NCBI GenBank assembly: GCA_946186115.1
Contig: CAMHLV010000028.1
Span: 1-38,776, forward strand
Direction of reading: 5' to 3'
DNA: 38,776 bases
Source: an uncultured Prevotella sp.
GTDB lineage: Bacteria; Bacteroidota; Bacteroidia; Bacteroidales; Bacteroidaceae
The notes beneath the pieces were generated by a model. The model ran no database searches. It had not been told where the DNA came from and was given only the letters and a program-made list of their open reading frames with translations. The translations under genes and the position numbers were made by a program. This document shows positions 31,965-38,776 of the stretch, in pieces (within the stretch, counting starts at the first letter, position 1; each line of letters opens with the position of its first letter).

Positions 31965-33113
31965 ATGAAGTATTACTTAATAGCCGGTGAGGCCAGTGGC
32001 GACCTTCATGCCTCGCATCTGATGCGGTCGTTGAAGGACTACGACAAGGAAGCGCAGTTCCACTTCTTTGGTGGCGACCTGATGGCTGCCGTGGGCGGCA
32101 CGCTGGTGAAGCACTACCGCGAACTGGCCTATATGGGCTTTATTCCTGTGTTGCTGCATCTGCGTACCATACTGCGCAATATGAGGATGTGTAAGCAGGA
32201 CATTCTGCAGTGGCAGCCTGACGTAGTAATACTAGTAGATTACCCGGGTTTCAATCTCGACATAGCCAAATACGTGCATCGCCTGCAGCTCAACACTCAA
32301 AGCTCAAAGCCCAAAGTCTATTACTACATCTCGCCAAAGATATGGGCATGGAAGGAGTACCGCATCAAGAATATCAAGCGCGACGTGGATGAGCTGTTCA
32401 GCATACTGCCTTTCGAGGTTGATTTCTTCGAAGGCAAGCACGGCTATCCCATCCACTATGTAGGCAATCCTACGGCACAGGAGGTGAGGGAATGGAAGAA
32501 GCCCACCCCTGGCCCATCCCCAAGGGAGGGGAAACAGAATAGGGCCCCTGTCATTGCCCTGCTAGCTGGTTCGCGACGACAGGAAATCAAGGACAACTTG
32601 CCTGCCATGATTGAGGCAACGAAGCACCTGACAGGGCAGTACGACCTTGTGCTGGCCGGTGCTCCATCGATAGAGCCCGACTACTACCGCCAGTTCCTGA
32701 CGGGCAGTTCGGTCCGCCTCGTTGTCAACGAGACCTACCCGCTACTGTCGGAGGCCGTGGCAGCACTGGTCACCAGCGGTACGGCAACCCTCGAGACGTG
32801 TATGTTCGACGTTCCGCAGGTGGTGTGTTACGAGACGCCGCTGCCGAAAATCATCGGATTCCTGAAGCGCCATGTCCTCAGTGTGAAATGGGTGTCGCTG
32901 GTCAACCTGATAGCCGGGCGTGAGGTGGTGCCCGAACTGGTGGCCGATACATTCAGCGTGGATAATATCCGCAGCGAACTGATGGCTATACTGCCTGGCG
33001 GAGAGCGACGCCAGAGCATGCTCGACGATTATGATACCGTTCGCAAGGCATTGGGCGAGAGCCATGCACCTGACAATGCTGCTCGGATCATGGTTCAACT
33101 ATTAAAACAATAA
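31965..33113 (+). CDS. lpxB: Lipid-A-disaccharide synthase LpxB
   Basis: 382 residues, GT19. Condenses UDP-diacylglucosamine with lipid X in lipid A synthesis at the inner membrane. Signatures: YYLIAGEASGDLHAS at the N-terminus, FFGGDLMAAVGG, YYYISPKIWAWKEYRIKNIK, YVGNPTAQEV, ALLAGSRRQEIKDNLP and TSGTATLETC. The ATG at 31965 is preferred because the frame from 31890 only translates the octamer array. Two in-frame foreign-looking segments occur: LNTQSSKPK, encoded by a heptamer array at 32289-32316, and PTPGPSPREGK, encoded by a GC-rich palindrome at 32502-32534. Both fall in variable loops, so function is probably kept. Confidence 0.94.
   Translation: MKYYLIAGEASGDLHASHLMRSLKDYDKEAQFHFFGGDLMAAVGGTLVKHYRELAYMGFIPVLLHLRTILRNMRMCKQDILQWQPDVVILVDYPGFNLDIAKYVHRLQLNTQSSKPKVYYYISPKIWAWKEYRIKNIKRDVDELFSILPFEVDFFEGKHGYPIHYVGNPTAQEVREWKKPTPGPSPREGKQNRAPVIALLAGSRRQEIKDNLPAMIEATKHLTGQYDLVLAGAPSIEPDYYRQFLTGSSVRLVVNETYPLLSEAVAALVTSGTATLETCMFDVPQVVCYETPLPKIIGFLKRHVLSVKWVSLVNLIAGREVVPELVADTFSVDNIRSELMAILPGGERRQSMLDDYDTVRKALGESHAPDNAARIMVQLLKQ
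32289..32316 (+). repeat. In-frame heptamer array inside lpxB
   Basis: Four 7-base units: CTCAACA, CTCAAAG, CTCAAAG, CCCAAAG. They encode LNTQSSKPK just before the conserved YYYISPKIW strand. Loss or gain of one unit would shift the frame. Confidence 0.8.
32502..32534 (+). repeat. GC-rich palindromic element inserted in lpxB
   Basis: Contains CCCACCCC, a short spacer, then ATCCCC-AAGG-GAGGGG, and encodes PTPGPSPREGK. It resembles the element at 36346-36377 read on the minus strand (CCTACCCC...CTCCC-AAA-GGGAGGG), including the order of the two blocks. Confidence 0.75.
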
Positions 33114-33115
33114 TA

Positions 33116-33820
33116 ATGATGAGAAAACTATTATTCCTGATGTGTATGGTTGCCGGACTGACAGCCTCTGCACAGAACATTCAGTTGCATTACGACTTCG
33201 GCCGTAATATCTACACTGGCGAGGAAGCCGGACGTTCCAAGGTTACCGTTACCCTGGAGCAGTTCAAGGCCGATAAGTGGGGCTCGTGGTTCTACTTTGT
33301 GGATGTGGATCTCAGCAGCCATTTCACAGAGAGTGCCTACGCCGAGATATCGCGTGAAATGAATCTGGGCACCAACTCACCGTTGGCTGCGCACGTGGAG
33401 TATGACGGCGGACTGAGCCGCCACGGCAGTTTCCAGCAGGCTGGACTGGTGGGATTGGCATATAACGGCCATTCTGCCGACTTTGCCAAAACGTGGTCGG
33501 TGCAGATGCTGTATAAGCAATACTTCAAAAGCTATGACTACACCCACTCTTATGCCTCGGCACAGCTGACGGGTGTCTGGGGGCTCAACTTCATGCAGAA
33601 GAAGCTTACGTTCTCGGGATTCATCGATTTCTGGAGAGGCGAGAAGGACAACGGTCACGGTCAGCTCGTGATACTCACAGAGCCTCAGCTATGGTACAAC
33701 TTCAATGAGCATTTCAGCGTAGGCACTGAGTGGGAAATGAGCAGCAACTTCGTCTATAACACTTACAACGACAAGAGCTTCTTCCTGAATCCAACGCTCG
33801 CTGTGAAGTGGAATCTATAG
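33116..33820 (+). CDS. DUF5020 family outer-membrane protein
   Basis: 234 residues. Signal peptide of about 19 residues (ending ASAQN). The mature protein starts IQLHYDFGR, then alternates hydrophobic and polar residues in long beta strands rich in aromatics (WGSWFYFVDVDLS, GLVGLAYNGHS, LTFSGFIDFWRG, LWYNFNEHFSVG) and ends in a strand closing with VKWNL. This is what I recognise as DUF5020, thought to be a Tsx-like beta-barrel. Its place after surE and lpxB suggests a nucleoside or envelope link only by inference. It begins 2 bases after lpxB and ends 4 bases from the convergent DUF4886 gene. Confidence 0.8.
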   Translation: MMRKLLFLMCMVAGLTASAQNIQLHYDFGRNIYTGEEAGRSKVTVTLEQFKADKWGSWFYFVDVDLSSHFTESAYAEISREMNLGTNSPLAAHVEYDGGLSRHGSFQQAGLVGLAYNGHSADFAKTWSVQMLYKQYFKSYDYTHSYASAQLTGVWGLNFMQKKLTFSGFIDFWRGEKDNGHGQLVILTEPQLWYNFNEHFSVGTEWEMSSNFVYNTYNDKSFFLNPTLAVKWNL

Positions 33821-33824
33821 CGGA

Positions 33825-34682
33825 TTAGTCCTTGTTGTAGAATATCACGTAGCTGTTTCGGCTCTGCATGAAGCACGCCTCGTGGGCTTCCTGCTGGCAT
33901 GTCTGGGCCTCCTGCTCGGTGATGGTGGCAGGCCAGTACTTGTTGCCATCGACATTGCGCCCTGTAAGGAATTCGCACCATGTGCATGCGGCAGTATATC
34001 GGCCTAACGTGTAACTCAGATGGTATCCGTCGCGGTTGAGGACATTGCCCATACGGTGACGCATGAGTTGTATCGCTGTTCCTGAGGGTATTATGCGGCG
34101 TATGCCTACGCTAGGCAGAACATTCAGCATACTGCTGATGATGTTGTGATACATGCGGCTCTGGCTATAGTTGTACGGCTTGAAGCGGTCGGAAGTAAAG
34201 TCATCGGCGTAAGCCCACGTCATGTGCCATACGAACTGGACATGGAGGTTGGTGGTGTAGCTCTGGACGAGGCGCTTCAGCAGTGGCAGATTGGTGTAGC
34301 TGGTAACTATGCCAGACAGATGGCTGGCCTGCTGCAGGGATATGACATCCCACTGCTCGTCTTGGATAATACTGCGTAGGGTTACTCCATTATGCTTGGC
34401 CTTGACTCCGCCAATTATCTTGCGGTAGGCATAGAGGGCACTGTCGCCGCGAAGATTGTCGTAGTGGCGGTCGATGGAGCACCCGGCAATATAGGCATTG
34501 CCGATTACCAGAGAGTCGCCTTGTGCTGCTGCCAGCTCATACAGGTACTGCTCGACGGCATCCTCAGAGAAGCTGTTGCCGATGGCAAGCACTCGTATTA
34601 TCTTGGCCTGTAAGGGGAAGAAACAAAATAAAGAAAGGAGTAAAATCAAGGTGATTTTACAACAATTCATTCGTGCACTCAT
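33825..34682 (-). CDS. DUF4886 (SGNH-hydrolase-like) exported protein
   Basis: 285 residues with a signal peptide (about 1-26). Block I is VLAIGNSFSEDAVEQYLYEL with the nucleophile serine, the glycine-containing middle block is AGCSIDRHYDN, and the C-terminal block RDGYHLSYTLGRYTAA supplies the D and H of the triad. DUF4886 proteins are predicted esterases of the SGNH fold, often linked to glycan metabolism in Bacteroidota. No substrate is evident. A second ATG at 34670 is possible. It starts 18 bases after the small sigma factor and may share its transcript. Confidence 0.85.
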   Translation of the reverse strand: MSARMNCCKITLILLLSLFCFFPLQAKIIRVLAIGNSFSEDAVEQYLYELAAAQGDSLVIGNAYIAGCSIDRHYDNLRGDSALYAYRKIIGGVKAKHNGVTLRSIIQDEQWDVISLQQASHLSGIVTSYTNLPLLKRLVQSYTTNLHVQFVWHMTWAYADDFTSDRFKPYNYSQSRMYHNIISSMLNVLPSVGIRRIIPSGTAIQLMRHRMGNVLNRDGYHLSYTLGRYTAACTWCEFLTGRNVDGNKYWPATITEQEAQTCQQEAHEACFMQSRNSYVIFYNKD

Positions 34683-34700
34683 TTTTACTTTTAATGTCTT

Positions 34701-35249
34701 TTAGTCTTCTTTCACGGCCTTGCGCAATTTGCGCACTGCCTGGTTGCGTATCTGGCGGACGCGCTCTCGCTTGAGATTCATCTTCTCGCCAATCTCTGCC
34801 ATCGTATGGCGCTCAGAACCGATGCCGAAATAGTGGGTGATGACAGTCTTCTCACGCTCGTTGAGAATATCTATGGCCCGTGTCATGTCATCGCTGAGCG
34901 ATGCTGCCTCTACTGCTGCGTCGGCCTTGGGGGCATCTTTGTCCTCAAGGACGTTTAGCAAGGTATAGTTGTTGTTGCTGCCTACTGGCAGTGACTCGTC
35001 GGTGGAGCGGATGTCGGTATCATTCTCAAGGCGGCTGATGGCTGCCTCGATGCTGCGACGGATATAGGGGGCGGCAAAGGTGACGAAGGGCTTGCCACGT
35101 GACGGGTCGTACTTCTCGGCAGCCTTCATCATGCCGATGCTGCCCTCGCTGATGAGGTCGTCGGTGCTCAGGATGTCGCTCTTATACTGACGTGCCAGTG
35201 TCACTACATAGCCCATGTTGGCGGTAATGAGTTTCTCTTTGTCTGTCAT
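34701..35249 (-). CDS. Short sigma-70 family RNA polymerase sigma factor
   Basis: 182 residues. Region 2 is clear (VVTLARQYKSD, LISEGSIGMMKAAEKYDPSRG then FVTFAAPYIRRSI) and so is region 4 (LNEREKTVITHYFGIG, HTMAEIGEKMNLKRERVRQIRNQAVRKLR). Compared with the housekeeping RpoD of Bacteroidota (about 286 residues), it lacks region 1.2 and the region 3 helices; the two DNA-binding domains are joined by an acidic linker of about 45 residues (DTDIRSTDESLPVGSNN...LEDKDAPKADAAVEA). It is therefore closer to an RpoD shortened in the middle than to an ECF factor. No anti-sigma gene is adjacent. Its regulon is unknown. Confidence 0.88.
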   Translation of the reverse strand: MTDKEKLITANMGYVVTLARQYKSDILSTDDLISEGSIGMMKAAEKYDPSRGKPFVTFAAPYIRRSIEAAISRLENDTDIRSTDESLPVGSNNNYTLLNVLEDKDAPKADAAVEAASLSDDMTRAIDILNEREKTVITHYFGIGSERHTMAEIGEKMNLKRERVRQIRNQAVRKLRKAVKED

Positions 35250-35291
35250 GTTCTTATGTTATTCCGTTGTCTTGATATTCCGAAGTTTCTC

Positions 35292-36266
35292 CTATTGATT
35301 GTATTTTAATAACAGCCCCTTCACCAGCTTGCCGTATTCCTTAATGACGTCGTCGGCCCAAGGACCTGTGGCTGTGGCACGAGGCAGCAGCATGGAGCAT
35401 GACTCGTTCTTGTCGCTGATGCTCCAGCATACCCAACTTATTCCAAGGCGCTCGCACAACTGAATCCACTTCTCTTCGCTATCTGGGTCTATCTTGCCGT
35501 CGCCGCTGGCTTCGGTGGCTCCACTCTCGCTGATGAATACAGGAATGCCCTTGTTTACGGCTGCCTCCATGCGATCACGCAGGTAGTCGCCATGAGTGGC
35601 GGCATAGAAGTGGACGGTGTACATCACATTGCTAAAGCCCTCAAGCGGACTCTCGGCAACAAGATGGATGTCCTGGTCCCAATGCGGACAGCCCACCAGC
35701 ACAATGTTGTCTGGGTCGTATTTGCGAATCTCGCCGATAACCTCGGCAGCATATTTCTTCAGGTCGGCCCATGTGTCTTCCACTGGCTCGTTGTATATCT
35801 CGTAGATAACATGCGGGTTCTTGCCGTATTTGCGGGCCATCTCGCCAAAGAACTTCTTGGCTTCTGCTGTGTTTAGTACGTGGGAATGCCAGTCGATAAT
35901 GACATAAACATTCTGCTTGATGGCCGACTCGATGACTGGAGTCATACACTGCATGGCATAGGTTGGGTTCTCAAGATAGTTGTCTTCGATGAGAATGCCC
36001 ATGGCAGCACGCACCACGGAACAGTGCCAGTCTTGCTTCAGCGTCTGTACTACTTTCTTGTTGTAGAAACGAGGCCACAGGTTATGCCAGCCCAAGCTGA
36101 CACCGCGCAGAATGACGGGGTTACCCCGCTGATCGCAAAGCTGGGCTCCCTTGACTTGCAGTTGTCCGTACTGCTTCACTGGTTCGTTGGTGGGTGAAAC
36201 AGCGTGGAGGGCGTGTGCATAAAAAACACAAGCACAGAACAGTGCAAAAATCAGTATCTTCTTCAT
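35292..36266 (-). CDS. Glycoside hydrolase family 5 endoglucanase
   Basis: 324 residues with a signal peptide (about 1-22). A single GH5 (beta/alpha)8 domain follows: LRGVSLGWHNLWPRFYN, YVIIDWHSH, acid/base N159-E160 (YEIYNEP), HFYAATH, nucleophile E247 (VFISESGA), and W281 (VCWSISDKNE). The pattern fits subfamily 2 (cellulase-type beta-1,4-glucanase). No carbohydrate-binding module or lipobox is seen. No susC/susD genes are nearby. The leader contains a CGTTTT-like repeat (36282-36336), and the gene may be read from the cdsA transcript. Confidence 0.9.
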   Translation of the reverse strand: MKKILIFALFCACVFYAHALHAVSPTNEPVKQYGQLQVKGAQLCDQRGNPVILRGVSLGWHNLWPRFYNKKVVQTLKQDWHCSVVRAAMGILIEDNYLENPTYAMQCMTPVIESAIKQNVYVIIDWHSHVLNTAEAKKFFGEMARKYGKNPHVIYEIYNEPVEDTWADLKKYAAEVIGEIRKYDPDNIVLVGCPHWDQDIHLVAESPLEGFSNVMYTVHFYAATHGDYLRDRMEAAVNKGIPVFISESGATEASGDGKIDPDSEEKWIQLCERLGISWVCWSISDKNESCSMLLPRATATGPWADDVIKEYGKLVKGLLLKYNQ

Positions 36267-36281
36267 AGTCTTATCTTAGTT

Positions 36282-36336
36282 ATCGTTTTCGTTTTCGTAT
36301 TCGTTTTCATATTTCGTTTTTTCGTTATCGTATTTC
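36282..36336. repeat. CGTTTTCGT-like repeats before the GH5 gene
   Basis: TCGTTTTCGTTTTCGTATTC and further TTCGTTTT, TTATCG and TATTTC units fill the 5' leader of the GH5 gene. Units are 6-7 bases and degenerate. Confidence 0.75.
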
Positions 36337-36345
36337 ATTCACGTT

Positions 36346-36377
36346 CTCCCTCCCTTTGGGAGGGTCGGGGTAGGCTC
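36346..36377 (-). repeat. GC-rich palindromic element at the cdsA 3' end
   Basis: Contains CCCTCCC-TTT-GGGAGGG plus a CGGGGTAGGCTC flank. On the minus strand it has the same two-block order as the element inside lpxB. It begins in the cdsA stop codon and could also act as a hairpin after cdsA. Confidence 0.75.
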
Positions 36378-37263
36378 AGAACAGCGATAGCGTGTATAGA
36401 TAGACGACAGCAGCCGGGATGGCCAATAGCGATGAGTCAAAGCGGTCGAGCATACCTCCGTGGCCGGGCAGGATGCTGCCTGAGTCCTTGATGCCAAGGG
36501 TGCGCTTAAAGAGACTCTCAACCAGGTCGCCCCATGTGCCGAAGACTACTACGACGAGTCCGAGGCCAAGCCATTCAGGAATAGAGAGCATTCCCGTTGA
36601 TAATGCCAGGGTACTGCTGGCGCCGGTTGAAGGGAGATTGTCGAACCAACCGATGCCCCATGCTGCTGCAAGTACGAAGACTGCTCCGCCGATGCTGCCC
36701 TCCCATGACTTGCCCGGCGAAATGCGGGGGAACAGCTTGTGGCGACCCAGTAGTGAGCCGACACAATAAGCTCCGGTGTCGTTTACCCAGAGGAATATGA
36801 ATACCGACAGCGGCAACAGGGTGTTGAAGCTTACCGTGCCCTGAGACGTGGTGGTGAATGCCAGCACGTTGAGCAGCGAGAAGGGTAGGGCGATATACAT
36901 CTGCGAGAGCATGGTGTAGGCCCAATCTTCGATGGGGTCTTCCTGCTTCAGATAGAGTTCGGCCACAAGCAGGTAGATTATTGTGACGAGGTAGGGAATA
37001 AATACTACCGATTTGGCTGCACCTCCGTATAAATCGCTACAGAAATACGTCATGGCATAGAAGAAATACACTGCTGCCACTGTGCAGATGAAGCGATTGA
37101 CGGTGACTCCAGGACGGTCGTTGACAAGTCCGGTAAACTCCCATACAGTCAGTCCTGTGACGATGCTAAACAACAGTACCATGGCCTCCGGACGGAGGAA
37201 ACTGGCTACTATGGCAACAACGAATATGATGCCTGTAATGCTTCGGATAATGAAATTATTCAT
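36376..37263 (-). CDS. cdsA: Phosphatidate cytidylyltransferase
   Basis: 295 residues with about eight membrane helices. The C-terminal CdsA signature is intact: RTLGIKDSGSILPGHGGMLD then RFDS, with conserved D, GHGG and DR-DS. LLGRHKLFPRISPGKSWEGS also fits. Forms CDP-diacylglycerol from phosphatidic acid and CTP, the precursor of the membrane phospholipids. The start overlaps the ftsH stop by 4 bases, as usual in Bacteroidota. Confidence 0.95.
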   Translation of the reverse strand: MNNFIIRSITGIIFVVAIVASFLRPEAMVLLFSIVTGLTVWEFTGLVNDRPGVTVNRFICTVAAVYFFYAMTYFCSDLYGGAAKSVVFIPYLVTIIYLLVAELYLKQEDPIEDWAYTMLSQMYIALPFSLLNVLAFTTTSQGTVSFNTLLPLSVFIFLWVNDTGAYCVGSLLGRHKLFPRISPGKSWEGSIGGAVFVLAAAWGIGWFDNLPSTGASSTLALSTGMLSIPEWLGLGLVVVVFGTWGDLVESLFKRTLGIKDSGSILPGHGGMLDRFDSSLLAIPAAVVYLYTLSLF

Positions 37264-38776
37264 GAGGCCCCCTCTTCTGCCCCCGAGGGGGCTACTTGTG
37301 AATGGTTATCTTGTGTGTTGTCACTCTGGGGGTCGTTCGAGGCCCCCTCGGAGTCTGTCTTGGTGTCGAGCCCCAGCTCCTTGGCACGGCGCTCAGCCAT
37401 GGCCTCGGCTTCAGCACGCTGCTGGGCCTCAAGCAACTCCTCGGCACGGCTGGTCCACGGACGCTTGCCGAATATCTTCTCTACGTCGTCGGCAAATATC
37501 ACCTCGCGCTCAATAAGCAGCTGAGCCAGCTGGGCATGGCCGTCCTTATGCTCGGTGAGTATCTGCTTGGCTCGCTCGTATTGCTCGTTGACCATCTTCA
37601 GCACCTCGTCGTCCATAATCTTGGCCGTGGTCTCTGAGTATGGTTTCTGGAACGAATATTCCTGTTGGTTGTAATAGCACAGGTTGGGCAGCTTGTCGCT
37701 CATGCCTGCGTAGGCTACCATGCCATAGGCTTGCTTGGTAGTGCGCTCAAGGTCGTTCATGGCACCTGTAGAAATATGGCCGATAAACAGTTCCTCGGCA
37801 GCGCGTCCGCCAAGCAGTGAGCACATCTCGTCGAGCATGGCTTCCTTGGTCTGCAGTACACGCTCTTCGGGAAGATACCATGCTGCACCCAGTGCCCGGC
37901 CGCGAGGCACGATGCTCACCTTGACTAGCGGATTGGCAAATTCGGTGAACCAAGAGATGGTGGCATGGCCTGCCTCGTGGATGGCTATCGACTTCTTCTC
38001 GGCCTCGGTCATTACTTTCGTCTTCTTCTCCAATCCGCCGATGATGCGGTCAACGGCATCGAGGAAGTCCTGCTTGCCAACCTTCTCGCGGTTGAAACGG
38101 GCGGCGATAAGGGCGGCCTCATTGCAGACATTGGCAATGTCGGCACCAGAGAATCCCGGAGTCTGGCGTGCCAGGAAGTCCACATCGACAGTATCGTCGA
38201 GCTTCAGGGGCTTCAGGTGAACCATAAATACCTCTTTGCGCTCGTTGAGGTCAGGCAAGTCAACATGTATCTGACGGTCGAAACGGCCTGCACGAAGCAG
38301 GGCTGAGTCGAGCATGTCGGCACGGTTGGTGGCAGCCAGGGTGATGATACCGCTGTTGGTGCCGAAACCGTCCATCTCTGTCAGCAGAGCATTAAGCGTG
38401 TTCTCGCGCTCGTCGTTTCCACCCAAGGAAGGATTCTTTGAACGCGCACGGCCTACTGCGTCAATCTCGTCGATGAAAATGATGCATGGAGCCTTGGTCT
38501 TAGCCTTCTCGAAGAGGTCGCGTACACGGCTGGCACCGACACCGACGAACATCTCTACGAAGTCGCTTCCCGACATCGAGAAGAAAGGCACGCCAGCCTC
38601 ACCGGCCACAGCCTTGGCCAGCAATGTCTTACCAGTTCCCGGAGGACCTACCAGCAGGGCACCCTTGGGAATCTTACCGCCAAGGTCGGTATATTTCTGC
38701 GGATTCTTCAGAAAGTCCACTATCTCCTGCATCTCCTGCTTGGCACCGGCCTGTCCGGCAACATCCTTGAACGTGA
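37260..38776 (-). CDS. ftsH: ATP-dependent zinc metalloprotease FtsH (N-terminus beyond window)
   Basis: The visible part (505 codons plus stop) begins at [16 protein letters not shown] and lacks the N-terminal membrane helices, which lie past the window end. AAA+ motifs: Walker [10 protein letters not shown], Walker [12 protein letters not shown], second region of homology [20 protein letters not shown]. The M41 protease domain has HEAGH and the downstream acidic zinc ligand region ([15 protein letters not shown]). FtsH degrades membrane and regulatory proteins at the inner membrane. The tail after about [16 protein letters not shown] is low-complexity and contains EGAS twice, the last part encoded by a GC-rich palindrome at 37264-37292. 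Confidence 0.95.
   Translation of the reverse strand, partial: TFKDVAGQAGAKQEMQEIVDFLKNPQKYTDLGGKIPKGALLVGPPGTGKTLLAKAVAGEAGVPFFSMSGSDFVEMFVGVGASRVRDLFEKAKTKAPCIIFIDEIDAVGRARSKNPSLGGNDERENTLNALLTEMDGFGTNSGIITLAATNRADMLDSALLRAGRFDRQIHVDLPDLNERKEVFMVHLKPLKLDDTVDVDFLARQTPGFSGADIANVCNEAALIAARFNREKVGKQDFLDAVDRIIGGLEKKTKVMTEAEKKSIAIHEAGHATISWFTEFANPLVKVSIVPRGRALGAAWYLPEERVLQTKEAMLDEMCSLLGGRAAEELFIGHISTGAMNDLERTTKQAYGMVAYAGMSDKLPNLCYYNQQEYSFQKPYSETTAKIMDDEVLKMVNEQYERAKQILTEHKDGHAQLAQLLIEREVIFADDVEKIFGKRPWTSRAEELLEAQQRAEAEAMAERRAKELGLDTKTDSEGASNDPQSDNTQDNHSQVAPSGAEEGAS
37264..37292 (-). repeat. GC-rich palindrome in the last codons of ftsH
   Basis: GCCCCCGAGGGGGC (37279-37292) is a perfect palindrome, flanked by GAGGCCCCCTC (37264-37274), which recurs at 37339-37349. 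Together they encode [11 protein letters not shown] at the FtsH C-terminus and abut the cdsA start codon. Confidence 0.75.

Overview
The window looks like about 39 kb of chromosome from a Bacteroidota bacterium, most likely Prevotella or a close relative. Three things point that way. Promoters are of the Bacteroides type (TTTG, 19-21 bases, TAnnTTTG), and four share the longer box TACCTTTGCAG. Several families are characteristic of the phylum (DUF4290, DUF5683, DUF5020, DUF4886, GldH, a RicT/PSP1 protein). Gene order is also typical: tsaB-DUF4290-murA-rimM-dxr-rseP, purH-mreBCD-mrdA-rodA, and parA-parB-DUF5683-mltD-relA. Almost all of it is core housekeeping sequence with tight operons and many 4-base ATGA overlaps.

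Layout. 1-54 is the 5' part of a tRNA-Lys(UUU), minus strand, diverging from a plus-strand operon (304-6021) for tRNA modification, UDP-GlcNAc enolpyruvyl transfer, ribosome maturation, isoprenoid synthesis and site-2 proteolysis, closed by a hairpin terminator. A sugar:H+ symporter and a lone receiver domain (6101-7979, minus) diverge from holB-ricT-gldH (8173-10903, plus). The rod-shape operon runs minus from a PurH-like IMP cyclohydrolase (16707-17303) through mreB, mreC, mreD, mrdA and rodA to 10943. A FadL-type outer-membrane protein follows (17559-18890, plus), then nadD-gmk-yicC-tdk (minus), a MerR-like regulator (plus), a pectinesterase, and the minus-strand relA/mltD/DUF5683/parB/parA block (21975-29257). 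After an accessory gap come surE-lpxB-DUF5020 (31118-33820, plus), and DUF4886, a small sigma factor, a GH5 glucanase, cdsA and the C-terminal part of ftsH (33825-38776, minus).

The accessory gap is 29258-31117, between the divergent parA and surE genes. It holds decayed pieces: a C-terminal fragment of a Prevotella-type surface protein, an unrecognised reading-frame tail with a good terminator, palindromes, a 21-base minisatellite, and the relic of a type V-A CRISPR-Cas locus. In the relic the first 57 codons of cas12a are joined to a spacer-sized segment followed by repeat, spacer and degenerate terminal repeat. The repeat keeps the Cas12a hairpin (TCTAC TATT GTAGA), and a good Bacteroides-type promoter lies upstream. 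The locus therefore looks like a deletion derivative that could still make an orphan crRNA.

A second theme is short repeats that fill gaps and invade genes: octamer arrays directly before lpxB and parB, a heptamer array and a GC-rich palindrome in frame inside lpxB, a related palindrome at the end of cdsA, a GC-rich palindrome at the end of ftsH, and a 25-base inverted repeat between tdk and the MerR-like gene.

All calls are from reading the sequence; no database search was run.
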